Positions 11,256-21,955 of a stretch of DNA of 64,000 nucleotides are shown one piece after another. Numbering within the stretch: the first letter of the stretch is position 1; each line of letters starts with the position of its first letter. The notes below the pieces were generated by a model that was given only the letters and a program-made list of their open reading frames with translations, made no database searches and was not told where the DNA came from. The stretch spans positions 5,456,001-5,520,000 of the forward strand of contig NC_035790.1 of assembly GCF_001653235.2 (NCBI RefSeq), in the 5' to 3' direction. Made by a program: the position numbers and the translations under genes. The DNA is from Pochonia chlamydosporia 170. Taxonomy: Eukaryota > Ascomycota > Sordariomycetes > Hypocreales > Clavicipitaceae.

Positions 11256-13782
11256 GGTATCGAGTTCTTTTCAACAATCTGTGAATGCAAATCAAAGAGG
11301 AGCTTCCTCGCTACTTTGTTGTTGACGTCAATTGTCTGAATAAGCCTCGTCGCAAGCCGAAGATGTTTGGCGCGGTAGCCTATCCAACGGAAAGTCTGCG
11401 CCGTCTCACCACCGCAGAGTTGGATCGGCAATTCGCCTCGCAGGCCGAAGGAGAGTACGTTGAGGGGTTTTAATCTCGGGGCTGATTGAGGGGAGAAGAA
11501 TGAAGTCGGTCAACATCCAGATGAGAGGAGAGAGGCAGTTGGCTTGGCGATGGCAGCCTTTATCCGGAAGTGACCTGAGGAGGAGTTGCTTGCGCCAGGC
11601 CAGGTGGAGTGTGGGGTAAGTGACATGGACATGGACATGGAGTGACTGGAGTTCATGCTAGCGCCGTGGGAGGAGTGACCAGACCAGTTCAACATACGAC
11701 GACTTGTCAAAGCCAGGTACTTGGGAACACACACCGCAGCCATTCTTCTGTTGGGGGCCGTGGTAATGGATGCAGTGGCGTGGTGGCTTGGTGAGAAACC
11801 AATTGGATATGTGCTCCTCCTCTGGTGCAGCAGAAACTTGAGCCAGCGGCAAGAACCATCACCACTATCGCGATGAATGCGGACTTGCTTTTGGCGAGGA
11901 ACACGATGGGAACACTGGACGGTTGGTTCGAGCACGGACACATCAATCGGAATATTTCGTCAATGCCATCTCTACTACCTAGTACCTAGGTAGTGGCCAC
12001 AATTCGGCATCAGCAAGGCGATCTTGGTAACCATGTCGCACGCCACATGAGAGGCAATGACAACCAGAAGTACCAGGACCCTTTGTGTCCCACCAGGATG
12101 TCTCTGTTGGTTGGGCTGTGAAGTAAGAGCTTGGAATGAGGTGACAATCAATTCAACAGGCTGGGCAACTACCCAGGTACCTACCTGTACCTGACACTAC
12201 ATGTACACCGACCTAGTGTTTTGGAAAGGGCAAAGCGGCTGGGTACATATGTATTTGGTCGCACCTTAGCTTATGGAGAAACACGCCGTTTACAATAGAC
12301 TGACTTGCAGCAAGCGCCTCGCAGACATATCGTGAGGGGTCAAAGGTATTTAAACATATAGCATATCGCGTGGTATGCTGAGGCATATTGAGATGTGTTA
12401 GCGTATACATGAATATGGGCAAATACTTTTGACCACAGACTGTAAGTTTCGGCTTTGGCAAATCTCCACGTTAAGATGCCAGAAGGGCTCTCTGGCTAAT
12501 TCGGGGCCAACGGCAACAGATTTCTTGCACTCTGTGTTGATCAAGATGATTCTCACGAGTAAAAGATTGTGGATATTAATCTTACTGGCATGGTATCTGA
12601 TGCACAGGTATTCTCTAAGATACAGGACACATAACTTGACGAACGTGGGAACCCGTTCTTTAACTGGGTGTATAAGCTTTTTGGCTGGCTTGTGGCTTTC
12701 TTGAGCCCTAGGAGCTGACTGTTCCCATCTAATAAGGGCAGTATACCTATCCAGGAAGCTCAGCACGCGACTGGAATACATACCTTTACTTAATGGAAGA
12801 ATTCTGCGGGAAGGTTTAGGTATTTATATTCCTGACAAGGCAACATGCTTAAGGAAAGATAGCATACGGGACCTTGTCTCGGCAGTCTTGGGTTTTATTG
12901 TTCTTATGGCTGTCGAGCAGGGAACTACAACGGACAGAATAACGCAAGTGATAGCATTCGGGGGAAGACCTTGTTTTTGCTGCCGGCCTTTGTGAGAAGG
13001 TATTTTGTACAAGTTAGGGCAGATTAGCCGATAAGACACAGGTTAGTTCGCTGCAGGCCAACACTTTGAGTGTAGATACAGTTTGTGGAAAAAGTATTTG
13101 CCTACATTCGAGTATACACTAATATATCTGAGGATTCACCAACACATTTAAGTATATACTAATACCCCCTGATGTATTGTAGTATATACTGCAATATGTG
13201 ATACAGTACTGTACCTTTGCTAGTTTAAATACTTACATGTAGGTCCTTATGACCCCCCCATGGTAGACTGGCCGGTGGGGGCCTATGAACGAGGGATTCG
13301 TAGCCAGCACCGAGAAACCAAATCTATATGGACCCAAGAACAGTCTGCGCATGTGGCCTTGCCAGCAACATTGAAAGTGGCACCACATCCACCTCCGCCT
13401 CCGCCTCCGCCTCCACCCAACATTGAATGCCAATCCCATTTCAGGTGCAATTTCATTAGCCCAACATCGAACACTGACCAGCCTCTCCCGAACCTCTGGC
13501 ACCACCGCACCACCCCCGTCCGAACCCAGCACAACAGCCCAGCACACCACAGCAATAAACGCGACCGCCGTCTCGTCCTAATCTCGCCAGCGGAGCGTCT
13601 GTCCTTGTCTCGAAAGGCATCGCAGATACCTGCGCACTCAGCTGTCTGCTCATCAACTCACCAAGCTCAACAGAGCCTGGTTTCTCCTCAAACCGGCGAG
13701 GACATGGCCCAGCCATAAATTTTGCTTGCACCCGAGCTTGCCATTGCTTCCACGACAGCTTTCCTGCAGCTCCTCAACCGCC
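11256..13782. other. Intergenic region between creC and GEM1, partly AT-rich
   Basis: No gene is recognised. It holds a GACATG triplication near 11623, TACCT-type palindromic motifs near 11975-12000 and 12170-12195, an AT-rich stretch from about 12220 to 13230 with many TA steps, and three AGTATAYACT palindromes. The right end is the GEM1 promoter, with a CCGCCT tract near 13395-13417. The AT-rich part may be an old decayed element, but I could not identify any transposon protein in it. Confidence 0.5.
13111..13190. repeat. Three AGTATAYACT palindromic motifs
   Basis: AGTATACACT at 13111 and AGTATATACT at 13151 and 13181. The first two are followed by AATA. AGTATATACT is a perfect 10-bp palindrome. 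Spacing is 40 and 30 bp, about 600 bp before GEM1. Confidence 0.8.
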
Positions 13783-15736
13783 ATGGCGTCAGGTACGCTT
13801 CCCGCACCCCCGAGAGAATTTCTCATCCACCCTGGCAGATGCTAACTCCATCTTCAACTCAGTCCGCGTTTGCGTATGTGGCGACGAGAGCACGGGCAAG
13901 TCCAGCCTCATTGCTTCGCTCGTCAAGGACCAGTTCATGAGCAACAAGATCCAACCCGTCTTGCCCCAGATCACCATCCCGCCCAGCATCGGAACCCCAG
14001 AAAATGTCACGACAACCATCGTCGATACGTCTGCTCGTCCCCAGGACCGTACCACCTTGCGTAAAGAGATCAGGAAATGTAATGTCATTCTGCTTGTTTA
14101 CGCCGACCACTACAGTTATGAAAGAGTGGCTCTCTTTTGGATGCCATACTTCCGTTCTCTCGGCGTCAATGTTCCCGTCGTACTGTGTGCCAACAAATCG
14201 GACCTCGCTGGTCAAGGCAATACCCCTCAGATAGTGGAGGAGGAGATGCTACCCGTCATGGCCGAGTTCCGCGAGATCGACTCCTGCATTCGAACCAGTG
14301 CTCGTGAGCATAAGAACGTCAACGAGGTCTTTTTCCTGTGCCAAAAGGCCGTCACCCATCCTATTGCTCCGCTCTTCGACTACAAGGAGGGTCGTCTCAA
14401 GCCAGCCTGCGTTGCTGCTCTCAAGCGAGTCTTCTTCCTTTGCGACAAGGACCAGGACGGCTTCTTAAACGACGAAGAGATGCGCGAGTTTCAGGCACGC
14501 TGCTTTGATAAGCCTCTTACCAGTGATGATTTGGACAACATTAAGCTGTCCATTTCCAAAACCATGCCAGATGTGAACATGGAAAGGGGTATCGATCAAC
14601 CCGGCTTCCTCCAACTGAACAAGATTTACGCCGAAAAGGGTCGACACGAGACCATATGGATCATTCTTCGCAAATATCACTATACAGACAGTTTAAGTCT
14701 CGAAGACAAATTTCTTCATCCCAAGTTTGATGTGCCGGAATATTGCTCTGCTGAACTAAGCCCTATCGGCTACAGGTTCTTTGTGGACCTGTTTCTGCTT
14801 TTTGACAAGGATAATGACGGAGGTCTAAACGATCAAGAACTTGAGGCTCTGTTTTCCCCCACCCCCGGCCTTCCAACCTCTTGGATTGACTCGTCTTTTC
14901 CTTCCTCCACAGTTCGGAACGAAGCTGGCCACATCACGCTGCAGGGCTGGCTAGCTCAGTGGAGTATGACAACTTTCTTGGAACCAAAGACAACAATCGA
15001 GTACCTCGCCTACCTCGGATTTGAATCTCCCAACATCAAGGACGACATCACTGCTGCTCTCAAGGTTACAAAGTCTCGGAAGCGAAGAAGACGGCCCGGC
15101 AGGGTTGAGAGGAACGTGGTCCTCTGTTACCTGATTGGGGCTCCAGGAGCTGGCAAGTCTTCGCTTTTGGACTCGTTCTTAAATCGGCCTTTTGAAGGAC
15201 TCTACCACCCGACTATCAAACCTCGACGAGCGGTCAACAGCGTAGAACTGCCTGGAGGCAAGCAAGTTTATCTCATTTTTGAGGAATTGGGCGAGCTGGA
15301 GCCTGCCATTTTGGAAAACCAGTCGAAACTCGATGCCTGCGACCTGATCTGCTACGCATACGACTCCTCCGATCCTGATTCTTTTTCCCACATTGTCGAC
15401 ATGAGGTCTAAGCATCCGCATCTCGACGAGCTGCCGTCCATTTACACAGCTCTCAAAGCTGACAAGGATAAAACCACCCAGCGAAGTGAGCTACAGCCCG
15501 ACCAGTACACGTCTTCACTCAACATGAACACGCCACTTCACGTGAGCGTGACATGGAACAGCATTGCCGAGCTCTTTGTCGCCCTTGCCGAGACTGCTAC
15601 CAATCCAAGCATGGGATTCCCCAAGACGGAAGAAGAATCCCCAGACCGTACAAGCTTGTACATGGCCCTCGGAGCTACCGCTTGTGCAGCCGTTGCCGCG
15701 GTCATGATATGGCGTCGTTCAACCAACGCAGCATGA
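13783..15736 (+). CDS. GEM1: Mitochondrial Rho GTPase Gem1/Miro
   Basis: Two exons, 13783-13792 and 13863-15736, give 627 residues, the normal Miro length. The 10-nt first exon (ATG GCG TCA G) joins in frame to [15 protein letters not shown], which supplies the first P-loop (about 10-18). NKSD (about 115-118) is the base-recognition motif of this GTPase. EF-hands follow at about 198-210 ([12 protein letters not shown]) and 318-330 ([12 protein letters not shown]). A second GTPase domain starts with [10 protein letters not shown] at about 429. A single C-terminal membrane anchor (about 600-618) ends in RRSTNAA. Miro proteins sit in the outer mitochondrial membrane and act in mitochondrial inheritance, shape and ER contact sites. 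The ATG further inside at 13937 would remove the P-loop, so it is not the start. Confidence 0.96.
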
Positions 15737-16262
15737 AGACGGCTCATCACAAACATTTTAACATTTACCTTCACTCCTGCCACTCGCGTGCTTCTTCCGA
15801 CGCCACTCGAGTTTAGTTTTTAATTTTTATTGTCGGACAAAAAACACACTGGCGACGCACCACTCTTTATCAATACCCGGCGTAGTTTTGGGGACGCAGT
15901 TGTATCGCAAACGTTTTTAACTTTATGGAGGCTGCCGGGAATTGTATTATTTGTTGGAGACTCTGGGGAGTTCTTTGCATGGCCAGGAGTTGTCACAAGT
16001 TAAGCAATTGGGACAAGTCGGATTATGATACCCCCCCTCTACTCCTTCGTCGCTTACTTCAGGAAGAATTAAACAGTATATTAATGATTATAACGACTAT
16101 AAACAATTAGCACCTTGGGTACCTACTCATTCTCACGTTACCCATTTTAAAATGGTTTTCACCATGGAGTGTTCATCACCATACCGTAACCGGCAAGACT
16201 TGGCAAATCAATTGTAAACCATGATATATGCGCTCATAATAAGTATACTACCTAAAATACAT
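15737..16262. other. Convergent 3' region between GEM1 and ABD1
   Basis: No gene is seen. This is the shared 3' flank of two convergent genes, with AT-rich segments near 16070-16110 and 16220-16260. Confidence 0.7.
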
Positions 16263-17714
16263 TCACACCTTGTAAAAGCAAAAGCCAATATAGAAGCTAG
16301 CAGCCTCCATCTCCTCATCAGACACCAAAAGTGGTCCTGCGCCTCTCTCCCTCACGCCCATCCTCTCACTCAATGGTCCCAACTCAGGATCGTCCTTCTC
16401 CGCCTCCCAAATCTCACTGAATGTTCTGTGGAACTGTAACTCCAGATTAAAGTCGTCTGCCAGTGCACGGAAAGCCTCCCACGGGACCACATATTCCGGA
16501 ACTTCCTCCACCGCCTCGTCCAAGAAGAAATTGTACTTCCACCCGAATGCCGGTCTGAAAATACCGTCATCAGGTGTCTTGCCAGGAAACCGCACGCGGT
16601 AGATGGAGTTGCCCCATTCTGCGGTAGGTTCCTCTTCGCCCTCTTCGAGTTCGCCGTCTTCAGGCTCAGCCGGCGGCGGTGTGGTAGTTTCACCGTCCTG
16701 TTTCTCCTTCTGTTCCTTTTGTGCCCTTTTCGCGGCGGCTTTTTCGTTGAACTCGCGGACTTTTTCGCCCAGCACGTCCGAGTTGGGGATGCAGCCGATG
16801 AAACGGCCGCCCTTTTTCAAGGCTCCCGCCACGTTGCGCAGCATTGTGCGTGCGTTTTCTTCCGACTCAAAGGCGTAGTGCATGGAGAACATCATGGTTA
16901 CGACGTCGAAGCCACGCTTGTTCATGGGGGACGGGTCGAAGCCAACTTGGCGGATAATCTCAATGTCTTCGATGCTCTCGCGGTAACAGTCCTTTACGTG
17001 GAACCGGGCATCGAATACGCGAGGGGGGGGCCGGCGGTTGAAGCCTCCTCGGCCGCCGCGTCCCCCTCGCGAGCTGAGGGTTCTGTAGCGATCGCGGGCT
17101 TGCTCGATACTGACGTCGGCAGGGTCGAGACCGACGTAGAGCTGAATTGGTTGCGGTGCCTGTTGCCATTTGTTCAGGTCGCCGCCTTTTCCGCACCCAA
17201 TGTCGAGAACGAGGAGGTCTTTGCCGCTGGAGCGGCCCAGCTCGCGCGATCCGGGGGTGTGGTCTTCATCAGGGGAGTACCGCTGGATTATGCAGCTTTT
17301 GATCCAATTGTTGAAGACGCGGAGGCCCTTGATCTTGCTGTCCGTTGTTCTCCATTGCCTGCCTCGCTCGGGAACGCTGTTGTAGTGTTGGCGGACAACG
17401 TCGTGGACGCCTCTCATGCGGGTTTGCTCGGCGGCGGCGGCTTGTTGGGCGGCTTGCTCGCGCTCTCGCTCGATTTGGCGCTGCCGAATTGCCTCGCGCT
17501 CGGATTCTGAGATGCGGGCTCTTGCTCCGGGGCGTTTTTGCTTGCGTGGTTGCTCGGATGGCGAGACGGCGCGTCTCTTGGCGGCTTGTAGGGTGTTTGC
17601 ATTGTATGGTTGAGGGAGGTCGTCTTGGGTGTCGTCGGGAGCTCGACGTTTATGGCTCCTGCTGTGGGATGATTCCCCGTTACGACGTCTGTCGTCTCTG
17701 TCGTAGTCTGGCAT
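16263..17714 (-). CDS. ABD1: mRNA cap guanine-N7 methyltransferase
   Basis: A single exon of 483 residues. The first 100 residues are charged and low-complexity (Arg/Ser then Glu/Gln/Ala rich), usual for fungal Abd1. The catalytic domain follows, with VLDIGCGKGGDLNKW at about 169-183 as SAM motif I. FDVVTMMFSMHYAFES forms the next conserved block, with the family's cap/SAM-pocket residues, and YNFFLDEAVEEVPEYVVPW comes near the C-terminus. An acidic insert (EPEDGELEEGEEE) and an Arg/Gly run (RGGRGGRGG) are lineage additions. The enzyme methylates the guanosine cap of nascent mRNA at N7 in the nucleus. It is divergent from RPN7 across about 770 bp. Confidence 0.95.
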   Translation of the reverse strand: MPDYDRDDRRRNGESSHSRSHKRRAPDDTQDDLPQPYNANTLQAAKRRAVSPSEQPRKQKRPGARARISESEREAIRQRQIEREREQAAQQAAAAEQTRMRGVHDVVRQHYNSVPERGRQWRTTDSKIKGLRVFNNWIKSCIIQRYSPDEDHTPGSRELGRSSGKDLLVLDIGCGKGGDLNKWQQAPQPIQLYVGLDPADVSIEQARDRYRTLSSRGGRGGRGGFNRRPPPRVFDARFHVKDCYRESIEDIEIIRQVGFDPSPMNKRGFDVVTMMFSMHYAFESEENARTMLRNVAGALKKGGRFIGCIPNSDVLGEKVREFNEKAAAKRAQKEQKEKQDGETTTPPPAEPEDGELEEGEEEPTAEWGNSIYRVRFPGKTPDDGIFRPAFGWKYNFFLDEAVEEVPEYVVPWEAFRALADDFNLELQFHRTFSEIWEAEKDDPELGPLSERMGVRERGAGPLLVSDEEMEAASFYIGFCFYKV

Positions 17715-18483
17715 TGCGAGTTGCGACCTCTTTCTGTAGGGGTTGCTTCCTTTGCCAGTGTTGTGGTTTTCTGTTCTGGTGGTTGAGGTGCGGGAGTACG
17801 AGGTCGTGGCAGATTTTATGCGAAGTCAGACGTCACAAGGTGGCTGTGGGGCACGACTTGCAGGTGTTTGAGTTGACACTTGGGCTTGGTGATCGCTGGC
17901 AAGTACTGGGGAAAGGAATAGCAGTAGCAGACGCAGTATGGAAGCTATGTGGGATATCTTGGATGAAATTTTGTTCGTTGTTTCGGCCAAGAATCATGGT
18001 CGTCACTTTCTCGAATGGGCTCATCAGTTGGTGAGCATCAAGCCCTCACTTTTGCATGAAGACACATTGATTCACGTACTTCAATAAAGATACAAATAAC
18101 AGGATTCTGTTTGATAGCGCACATGGAAAAAACCAGTCCGTAATATACTTCTATTTATTTTGCGACTCTGCAATATGCAAATCTGCCCATCATTCATTCA
18201 AACCACCTGCTTGAGCCAGTGCGGTACAGGGTAGACGCTTGGACAAAAGCCGTGCGTGTTCCGCTGAAGCCTTGCACCAGAGCATTCGGTGGCCCACTCA
18301 GCTCCAGCCTTCCTTGTCGCTGCCGTAACGACAAGCTCCCTCAAGCTCACATCATCATCTCAACTTGGAGCCCGTTTCACCAATCCTCAACACGACACCG
18401 GACTCTCCCATTCCCACAAGCAGACATCCACACAGACGACATCTCAATCGCTTCCTCGACGTCGGACCACGCCCACCGCCGCC
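17715..18483. other. Divergent promoter region of ABD1 and RPN7
   Basis: About 770 bp between two divergent starts. I did not find an exact copy of the yeast proteasome control element. An open frame runs upstream of the chosen RPN7 start (from 18289) but looks like leader sequence. Confidence 0.6.
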
Positions 18484-20079
18484 ATGGGCTCAGATCCTCA
18501 GTACGCTAAGTGGCCATTGTTGCCGTTGTCGCAGCACGTTTTCACCCTCACAAATGCCTATGCCTCCAAAACGGCCCAACAAGCCGCCGTCAAGGCCCTG
18601 CAAGATGCCATCACCGAAGACAAGATGGCGCCGTTCTACCGGTACCTGGCACATCCCATCGATGGCATTCTGAATGCTGTCGGCGAGGGCGGTGCTTCTG
18701 GGCCTGGAAAGCCGTTGAGCAGGAAATCTAGCTTAGTTGGCATGGTCGCTACCAAGGCATCAACAACGAGCGTGACCCTACCTTGGGATGAGGCATTGTA
18801 TGCGAAATTGAAGGAGGACAATGATAAGGAGTTGGCCGGGTTCCAAAAGGAGGAGGATGAGGCCGTGGAGCAGGCTGGCGAAACTGAGGTCATGGCTGCC
18901 AAGGGCAAGAGAGCAGATTTCTGGGCCAGAGTGGGAGACAAGGTAAGAAAATTGCTGTTCTTAGTGTTTAAGCCATGAGTATGACGCTGACGACTCCGGC
19001 AAAAACAGGACAAGGCGATCGCTGCGTTCGAAGACGTCTTCGAGAAGACCGGTATCTTGGGCACGAAGATTGACCTGGTTCTGGCCATAATACGTATGGG
19101 CCTCTTCTATGGCGACAAGGCGCTGGTAAAGAAACACATCGAGCGAGCTACAACCCTGGTTGAGTCCGGCGGTGACTGGGACCGTCGAAACCGCCTCAAG
19201 GCCTACGAAGGACTTCACCTCCTCACCCTCCGATCCTACAATCTTGCAGCGCCCCTTCTCCTCGACTCTCTTTCCACCTTTACGAGCTACGAACTCTGCA
19301 CCTACTCCAACCTTGTTGTGTATTCAGTTCTGGCTGGCTCTGTATCTCTCAAGCGTGTCGACTTCAAATCCAAGGTCGTCGACGCACCGGAGATCAAGGC
19401 TATAATGGGTGACGGTGAGGACAAGTTGATGGCTCTGAGCGGTGCTCTGAGTGCCGGCCCCGGTGCAGATGATACCACCGGTGACAAGGCACCACAGACT
19501 GCCACAACAACGGCTGTCAACCTGACGACGTTGGGATCAAGCACTGAGCAGCCCGAGGCCGAGATGGCTATTGACTTCAGCCCCCTTGCGCTTTTGGTCA
19601 GCAGTCTGTACAATGGCAACTACAAGACCTTCTTCCAGTCTCTTGCCTCAGTCGAGGAGCAGTTCCTTAACCAGGACCGCTATCTTCATGAACACAAGAG
19701 CTGGTTTATTCGCGAAATGCGACTGAGAGCGTACCAGCAGCTGCTCCAGAGCTACCGAGTTGTCGGGTTGGAAAGCATGGCAAATGATTTTGGTGTCACA
19801 GTCGACTTCCTTGACCGGTACGTATCCTTTGCGCCAAATCTAACTTGACCTTGATGATATGATCTAACCAGTAATACTAGTGATCTTGCTCGCTTCATTG
19901 CCGCTGGCCGTATTCCGTGCACAATTGACCGCGTCACTGGCAAGGGCGTCATTGAGACCAACCGACCAGATGACAAGAACAAGCAGTACCAAGATGTGGT
20001 TCGTCAAGGCGATCAGTTGATCACGAAGCTGCAGAAGTATGGTCAAGCCGTTAGGTTGAGGGGCAGTGAGAGGGCATAG
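18484..20079 (+). CDS. RPN7: 26S proteasome regulatory particle lid subunit Rpn7
   Basis: Three exons, 18484-18942, 19009-19817 and 19881-20079, give 488 residues. The start ATG (MGSDPQYAKWPLLPLSQHVF) lies in a good context (GCCGCCATGG). Recognisable Rpn7 features are YEGLHLLTLRSYNLAAPLLLDSL and the C-terminal PCI domain with GLESMANDFGVTVDFLDRDLARFIAAGRI spanning the exon 2/3 junction, then a C-terminal helix QGDQLITKLQKYGQAVR. The second intron has TAACCAGTAATACTAG at its end. An insert near residues 300-350 (Thr/Ala-rich, DDTTGDKAPQ) makes it longer than the yeast protein (about 430). Rpn7 is a structural subunit of the proteasome lid in nucleus and cytosol. Confidence 0.95.
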
Positions 20080-20473
20080 ACGGGACAATAGACTTGGTTG
20101 GAAAGGAAAGGAGGAGCCTTTATTGCGGTGGGACATTAAATTCGTACACCAAAGCCATATAAAGCGGACATGGAGTTCCTGAGTCTGGTTGGTCTGTTAC
20201 AGAAAAGCAAAAAAGGAAGAATAAGGCAGGAATGTGTCACTAGCTGTTGTATGAATATAAAACAAGACTTCTTTGATAAGTTGTATGGGACAATCAGATA
20301 AGTGGCGTTTTATTCTTTGCCAACTACGCAAGCCCGTTTCAAGCAACCATCTGAAGCAACCGCATTTTGCAAATCCTGGTAGACTCAAGTAATCAGTTTG
20401 ATGCGGACATCGATATGTCATTACCCTCAATATCACCGATATTGTCAAGAAAAGCCTAAAAACGCAGCTTATG
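20080..20473. other. Convergent 3' region between RPN7 and the kinase-like gene
   Basis: No gene seen; shared 3' flank. Confidence 0.7.
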
Positions 20474-21259
20474 TTATTTCTCCTCGACAATCCTCCCCCC
20501 TCTTCCTGACTCGTCAGCCAAACTATCCCGCAAACTTGCAAGTTCCGCATCCAGTTCCTCCCGTCCAGCTTCCTTCGTAACAACATCAAAGTCAATGAGA
20601 GTCGCTTGTCCTTCCCTGACCAGAAAGTTGTGCTTGTTGATGTCCCCATGCTTCAATCCCAGCTTATGCAACTTTGATAGAACGCGATGACAAGCCTGGA
20701 AGTCATCTGGTTCGGCGTGGTGAGCCCCCTTTATATGTTCCATGAGGAAACCAATCACCCTGCCCTCCTCAGTCAAGTAGCCGAGGAATTCAGGTCCAAT
20801 ACCCTGACCCTCTATCAGGCTGTATGCTCTCGTTTCCTCTGCCAGTTGGGGAATCTCCCATGCAAATCGGGCGAACTTGGCAACCACGGTTGAGGGGAAG
20901 CGAGGGCACGTCGCCTCGTAGACATTTGAGCGGAGCTTGTCCCCCATGGTGAGCTCCAGGTGATCAATTTGAGTGACATGCCAGGTGGGAGTGATGCCTG
21001 GTAGATGTGAGGTGCGAACACTCTCAAAGTAGGCATGTCCGGATTTTGGATCGCGGGCTATAAACACCTCGTTCCAACCGCCGGGTGGGAAGGGCGGCAG
21101 GTGAGATATGAGAGAGGGCGCGAAACACATGTCGTCGTTGCTGAATAGGCCGGGTGCGATGGTGATGTATTTGACGGCTTTTTTGTCCACAAGCATTCGG
21201 AACTCGCTTTCGTCGTCTTCGTCAATGCTGGCCTGGAGTAATTGAATGTCTGGGGCCAT
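20474..21259 (-). CDS. Protein kinase-like fold protein of unknown substrate
   Basis: A single exon of 261 residues. The N-terminal 100 residues match nothing I know and include a short acidic stretch (DEDDESEF). A compact kinase-like lobe follows: VVAK (Lys about 128) as candidate ATP-binding lysine, EE at 141-142, hinge region GFLMEHIKGA, catalytic-loop-like motif HGDINKHN (204-211) and LIDFD (221-225) in place of DFG. The HGD...N...D pattern is that of the protein-kinase-like superfamily, near RIO/aminoglycoside-kinase types and a large group of uncharacterised fungal proteins sometimes labelled alpha-galactosidase by mistaken transfer. The C-terminal tail is Glu/Arg rich. It may phosphorylate a small molecule or protein; the substrate cannot be told from the sequence. 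Confidence 0.8.
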   Translation of the reverse strand: MAPDIQLLQASIDEDDESEFRMLVDKKAVKYITIAPGLFSNDDMCFAPSLISHLPPFPPGGWNEVFIARDPKSGHAYFESVRTSHLPGITPTWHVTQIDHLELTMGDKLRSNVYEATCPRFPSTVVAKFARFAWEIPQLAEETRAYSLIEGQGIGPEFLGYLTEEGRVIGFLMEHIKGAHHAEPDDFQACHRVLSKLHKLGLKHGDINKHNFLVREGQATLIDFDVVTKEAGREELDAELASLRDSLADESGRGGRIVEEK

Positions 21260-21955
21260 GATGGATACAGTACTCGGTGATTATCTTGCGGTGTTTTTGC
21301 GCCGGGATGTCTTCTGCGGCCCTTCGATGAGAATGCTCATGATTATGTTATGAGGGTGGATTTTATGTGTTTTTGAGGTTTTCCTTTACTACATCCAACG
21401 CGCAAGCTAGAGCTACAGGTTTATGCAGCGCGCGGTTCACAACCGGGCTGCCAGGCTCGGCTATCACAGTCACACACTTCGATAGAGAACCAAACCAGTT
21501 TCCACACCTAGATTCAGCGTCTGTGACCAAGAGGGCAAATACAAATCCTCTGAGTTGTAGGTGAAGTGGAAGACACTGCAATCACCGAATTGGAGTAATG
21601 GATACTTGCGGCCAGGACAAACATGTGTGACCAGACCTACCAACTCTCACCTGCGGATGCAAGAAACTCGAAGAGTTTCGCCGGAAGGGTTGCCTTCGGT
21701 ATGGCGAAGATGTCAGGTGCGCCCCAGTCACGATGGTATACCTAGACGACTCGATGCACATGTTTCAAGCACATGGTCAAGCCTGGAAAGGACGAATTGT
21801 CGAAGCTCGCGTTGAGAGAACAGGCTGAGTTGTGAGAGTGGCCCGCGGGAGGAAGAATGGCAAGAAGCAGATCGTCGCGCAGTTTCGTGTCTTTAGTTTT
21901 AGTCATTTCACTGTTAATATGGTCCGTCATTAGTCGTATGACTCGGCTGGACGAG
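21260..21955. other. Intergenic, no gene recognised
   Basis: Contains the promoter of the kinase-like gene and the 3' flank of the F-box gene. Only short frames without signatures occur. Confidence 0.65.

Noticed and set aside
11285..11473. 62-codon plus-strand frame beginning 30 bp from the creC start
   Set aside because: It overlaps the expected creC leader and has no recognisable domain, splice context or composition bias.
12213..13040. Possible transposon relic in AT-rich DNA upstream of GEM1
   Set aside because: Frames are short, with no transposase or reverse transcriptase motif, terminal repeats or target duplication that I could identify.
16719..17510. 263-codon open frame on the plus strand
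   Set aside because: It is antisense to the cap methyltransferase; no family signature.
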